This document shows, piece after piece, positions 62,085-64,000 of a stretch of DNA of 64,000 bases. Where the stretch lies: contig JAACQG010000006.1 of assembly GCA_009995045.1 (NCBI GenBank), positions 102,448-166,447 of the forward strand, in the 5' to 3' direction. Below the pieces are notes generated by a model. That model made no database searches and was not told the DNA's origin. It saw nothing but the letters and a program-made list of their open reading frames with translations. Position 1 is the stretch's first letter; each line of letters opens with the position of its first letter. Both the position numbers and the translations under genes were made by a program. The DNA is from Alphaproteobacteria bacterium. GTDB taxonomy: Bacteria; Pseudomonadota; Alphaproteobacteria; Micavibrionales; Micavibrionaceae.

Positions 62085-63011
62085 ATGGCATCAGGCTCTA
62101 AAAAAGTAATCATCGCCGCGTTAATCGGCAACTCCCTCATCGCTGTAACAAAATTTGTTGCATCAAGCATGACGGGAAGCTCGGCCATGTTCTCGGAAGG
62201 GGTTCACTCCCTCGTCGATACAGGCAACCAGGCATTGCTACTCTACGGCTTAAAAGCAGCCAAAAAACCCGCAAGCACAGCCTTCCCGTTTGGTCACGGC
62301 AAAGAAATCTATTTCTGGAGTTTTGTCGTCTCCATCCTGATCTTCGCACTCGGCTCCGGTATTTCTATATACGAAGGTATTCACCACATCCTCCACCCCG
62401 AGGAAATCACAAACCCGCTCATCAACTATATTGTATTAAGCCTCGCCATGGCATTTGAAGGAGCGGCTTTATGTGTGGCATTCAAAGAATTTAATAAAAC
62501 ACGCGGCAATAAAACCTACTTAAACGCAGTCAAAGACGGGAAAGACCCATCCATGTTTGTGGTCTTATTTGAAGACAGCGCAGCCATGCTCGGCCTATTC
62601 GTCGCCATTATCGGCATTACGCTCGCCCAAATCACAGGCGATATCTGGTGGGACGGTGTCGCATCAGTAGCCATTGGCGTTATACTTGGCATGACTGCGG
62701 TATGGCTTGCGATTGAAACGAAAGGCCTCTTGATCGGTGAAGCCGCAAGCCCGGAGACAGTCGCCTCAATCCGCGACATGGCCGAACAAAAAGATGAAAT
62801 CAACGCAATCAACGAAATCCTCACACTGCATATGGGCCCGGAATATATTTTGGTGAATATTTCCATTAATTTCAGGAACGATATTACCGCAGATGCATTG
62901 GCAACATTGATTGATGCGCTTGCTAAAGAAATCAAAGTCAAACACCCCTTCGTCAAACGCGTCTTTGTAGAAGCAGAATCACTGAAAGAATTAGGAGATC
63001 ACCATGACTGA
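62085..63011 (+). CDS. Cation diffusion facilitator (ZnT-like) transporter
   Basis: This 308-residue CDF transporter has six membrane segments and a cytoplasmic C-terminal domain. The metal site uses HSLVDTGNQ in TM2 and FEDSAAMLG in TM5 (Glu-Asp in place of the usual His-x-x-x-Asp), a pattern like the ZnT9 subgroup. The FPFGHGKEIYFW loop is conserved. It probably moves Zn or another divalent metal out of the cytoplasm; the altered TM5 site makes the ion uncertain. There is no clear ribosome site. Its end overlaps the dehydrogenase gene by eight bases. Confidence 0.87.
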   Translation: MASGSKKVIIAALIGNSLIAVTKFVASSMTGSSAMFSEGVHSLVDTGNQALLLYGLKAAKKPASTAFPFGHGKEIYFWSFVVSILIFALGSGISIYEGIHHILHPEEITNPLINYIVLSLAMAFEGAALCVAFKEFNKTRGNKTYLNAVKDGKDPSMFVVLFEDSAAMLGLFVAIIGITLAQITGDIWWDGVASVAIGVILGMTAVWLAIETKGLLIGEAASPETVASIRDMAEQKDEINAINEILTLHMGPEYILVNISINFRNDITADALATLIDALAKEIKVKHPFVKRVFVEAESLKELGDHHD

Positions 63012-63789
63012 CCTTAAAGGAAAAACAGCCCTCATCACCGGATCAACAAGCGGCATCGGCCTCGCATTGGCGCATAATCTCTCCGATCATGGCATCAACA
63101 TCGTCCTGAACGGTTTCGGCGACGCAAAAGAAATTGAGCGCGAGCGCAAAGCAATCGAAGATAAAGGCGTAAAATGCATCTATAACGGCGCAGACATGAC
63201 CAAATCAACCGAAATCGAGCTGCTCGTCAAAGAGGCGGAAGAGACATTCGGCACAGTCGACATCCTCATCAATAACGCAGGCATCCAATTTGTGAGCCCC
63301 GTTGAAGACTTCCCACCGCAAAAATGGGAAGCCATCATTGCCATCAACCTATCTTCGGCGTTCTACACATCCCATTACGTTGTCCCCCTCATGAAAAAAG
63401 CGGGATGGGGCCGCATTATCAACATCGCGTCCGCGCACGGTCTTGTTGCTTCACCGTTCAAATCCGCATATGTTGCCGCCAAACATGGTATCGTCGGCCT
63501 CACCAAAACGCTAGGCCTCGAACTGGCTGAAGATAACATCACCGTCAATGCCATCTGCCCCGGCTACGTAAAAACCCCGCTTGTCGAAGGGCAAATCGCC
63601 GACACCGCAAAAGCCAGAGGCATGAGCGAAGAAGATGTCATAAACAAGGTTATCCTTGATGCGCAATGGACAAAGAAATTCGTGACAACCGATCAAATCG
63701 CCCAACTCGCGCTATTCCTCGCTTCCGATGCCGCAGAAAACATTACTGGCTCGACACAATCCATTGACGGTGGATGGACAGCGGCGTAA
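63004..63789 (+). CDS. bdhA: 3-hydroxybutyrate dehydrogenase (SDR family)
   Basis: This 261-residue short-chain dehydrogenase oxidises D-3-hydroxybutyrate to acetoacetate with NAD. It has the cofactor motif TGSTSGIGLALA, NNAGIQFVSPVEDFP, the catalytic Ser in NIASAHGLV, YVAAKHG (Tyr and Lys) and the CPGYVKTPLVEGQI loop, all as in bacterial BDH. The Gln in NAGIQFV and the last GGWTAA fit this enzyme rather than a general SDR. AGGAG lies before the ATG, which overlaps the CDF gene by eight bases. Confidence 0.93.
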   Translation: MTDLKGKTALITGSTSGIGLALAHNLSDHGINIVLNGFGDAKEIERERKAIEDKGVKCIYNGADMTKSTEIELLVKEAEETFGTVDILINNAGIQFVSPVEDFPPQKWEAIIAINLSSAFYTSHYVVPLMKKAGWGRIINIASAHGLVASPFKSAYVAAKHGIVGLTKTLGLELAEDNITVNAICPGYVKTPLVEGQIADTAKARGMSEEDVINKVILDAQWTKKFVTTDQIAQLALFLASDAAENITGSTQSIDGGWTAA

Positions 63790-63817
63790 GCCATTTACCA
63801 TCAATTTAGCTAAAGGT

Positions 63818-63833
63818 TTACATAATTATTAAC
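63818..63833. promoter_or_regulatory. Near-consensus CtrA-type site
   Basis: TTAC-N7-TTAAC (63818-63821 and 63829-63833) is one base from the CtrA consensus; a TTAA-N6-TTAA overlaps it. It lies 90 bases before the partial gene at the window edge, and a TATATAATAG stretch follows at about 63854-63862 as a likely -10 region. Confidence 0.4.
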
Positions 63834-63922
63834 TCTTTTTAATACTTTTTGCGTATATAATAGAAGCTGTGAATAAAATAGCCGCCTACAAAAACACGGC
63901 AAAAAATAGGGATTAAAGGGAC

Positions 63923-64000
63923 ATGGCATATAAAGATGTAAATCAAATGGATCGCGCCGATGGCGAGGCACAAACCGAAACCATCCAAACGCTGCACATC
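63923..64000 (+). CDS. Unknown gene, 5' part only (cut by window edge)
   Basis: An open frame of 26 codons runs from an ATG at 63923 to the window end, beginning MAYKDVNQMDRADGEAQTET. AAAGGGAC gives a strong ribosome site. The start shares Met-Ala-x-x-Asp-Val with the LysM-amidase and the 705-aa protein, and a near-CtrA site lies upstream, so it may belong to the same set. No family can be assigned from so little. Confidence 0.55.
   Translation, partial: MAYKDVNQMDRADGEAQTETIQTLHI

Noticed and set aside
1-64000. CRISPR arrays, transposases, integrases of phage type, rRNA operons
   Set aside because: None was seen on reading both strands; the only tyrosine recombinase is XerC in its usual DUF484-xerC setting.

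Overview
The window is a 64 kb piece of an alphaproteobacterial chromosome of roughly mid-40s to 50% GC by eye. The evidence is gene content and order: an F1 ATP synthase block read atpH-atpA-atpG with no Fo genes beside it, the alphaproteobacterial families UPF0262 and DUF2336, a nagZ-scpA-scpB-tatA-tatB block next to dgt and erpA, a murA/hisG/UPF0262/infA/maf/rng block, and a large TCA block (lpd, odhB, sucA, sucD, sucC, mdh) with zapE nearby. The genus cannot be fixed from the sequence alone; a deep-branching, Rhodospirillales- or Micavibrio-like lineage is a low-confidence guess. Coding density is high and no gap between genes exceeds 300 bases. No phage, insertion sequence, CRISPR array or rRNA operon was seen.

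Layout. 1-2.9 kb: F1 ATP synthase genes (atpG cut by the window edge). 2.9-6.1 kb: three membrane-protein genes (TraX-like, membrane-bound spermidine-synthase-like, fatty acid hydroxylase/sterol desaturase). 6.1-11.8 kb: priA, a TalC-type aldolase, an HAD protein with an altered active site, DUF484 and xerC. 11.9-34 kb: the TCA block on the minus strand (mdh, sucC, sucD, sucA, odhB, lpd, with thiE-thiD-thiL embedded), repeatedly punctuated by plus-strand genes of unknown or unusual function. 34-44.5 kb: a palindromic promoter, DUF2336, zapE, tatC, a dicarboxylate-type symporter placed inside the tat genes, tatB, tatA, scpB, scpA, nagZ, a SPOR protein and dgt, with divergent erpA. 44.8-47.5 kb: xthA, a lipoprotein hydrolase and a lone cNMP-domain protein. 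47.6-53.4 kb: tRNA-Phe, rng, maf, infA, UPF0262, hisG, murA, dcd, a tiny basic protein and tRNA-Thr. 53.4-60.5 kb: a DASS transporter and a chaperone-usher pilus locus with DUF4402 pilins and an unusual usher. 60.6-64 kb: an AMIN-domain lipoprotein, a second lone cNMP protein, a CDF metal transporter, 3-hydroxybutyrate dehydrogenase and the start of another unknown gene.

How the genes fit together. The minus-strand block encodes the TCA segment from 2-oxoglutarate to oxaloacetate (less fumarase and succinate dehydrogenase), and its ThDP-requiring E1 (SucA) sits beside three genes that make thiamine phosphates. The plus-strand accessory genes lack Sec signals for the most part. Two of them, a triple-LysM amidase and a 705-residue protein, share the same N-terminal residues and each has a perfect TTAA-N7-TTAA CtrA-type site upstream; two further accessory genes have near-consensus sites. 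This points to a small co-regulated, possibly cell-cycle-controlled, gene set. A second recurring theme is a good -10 box ending 5-7 bases before the start codon with no Shine-Dalgarno sequence, seen at seven genes, which predicts leaderless transcripts.
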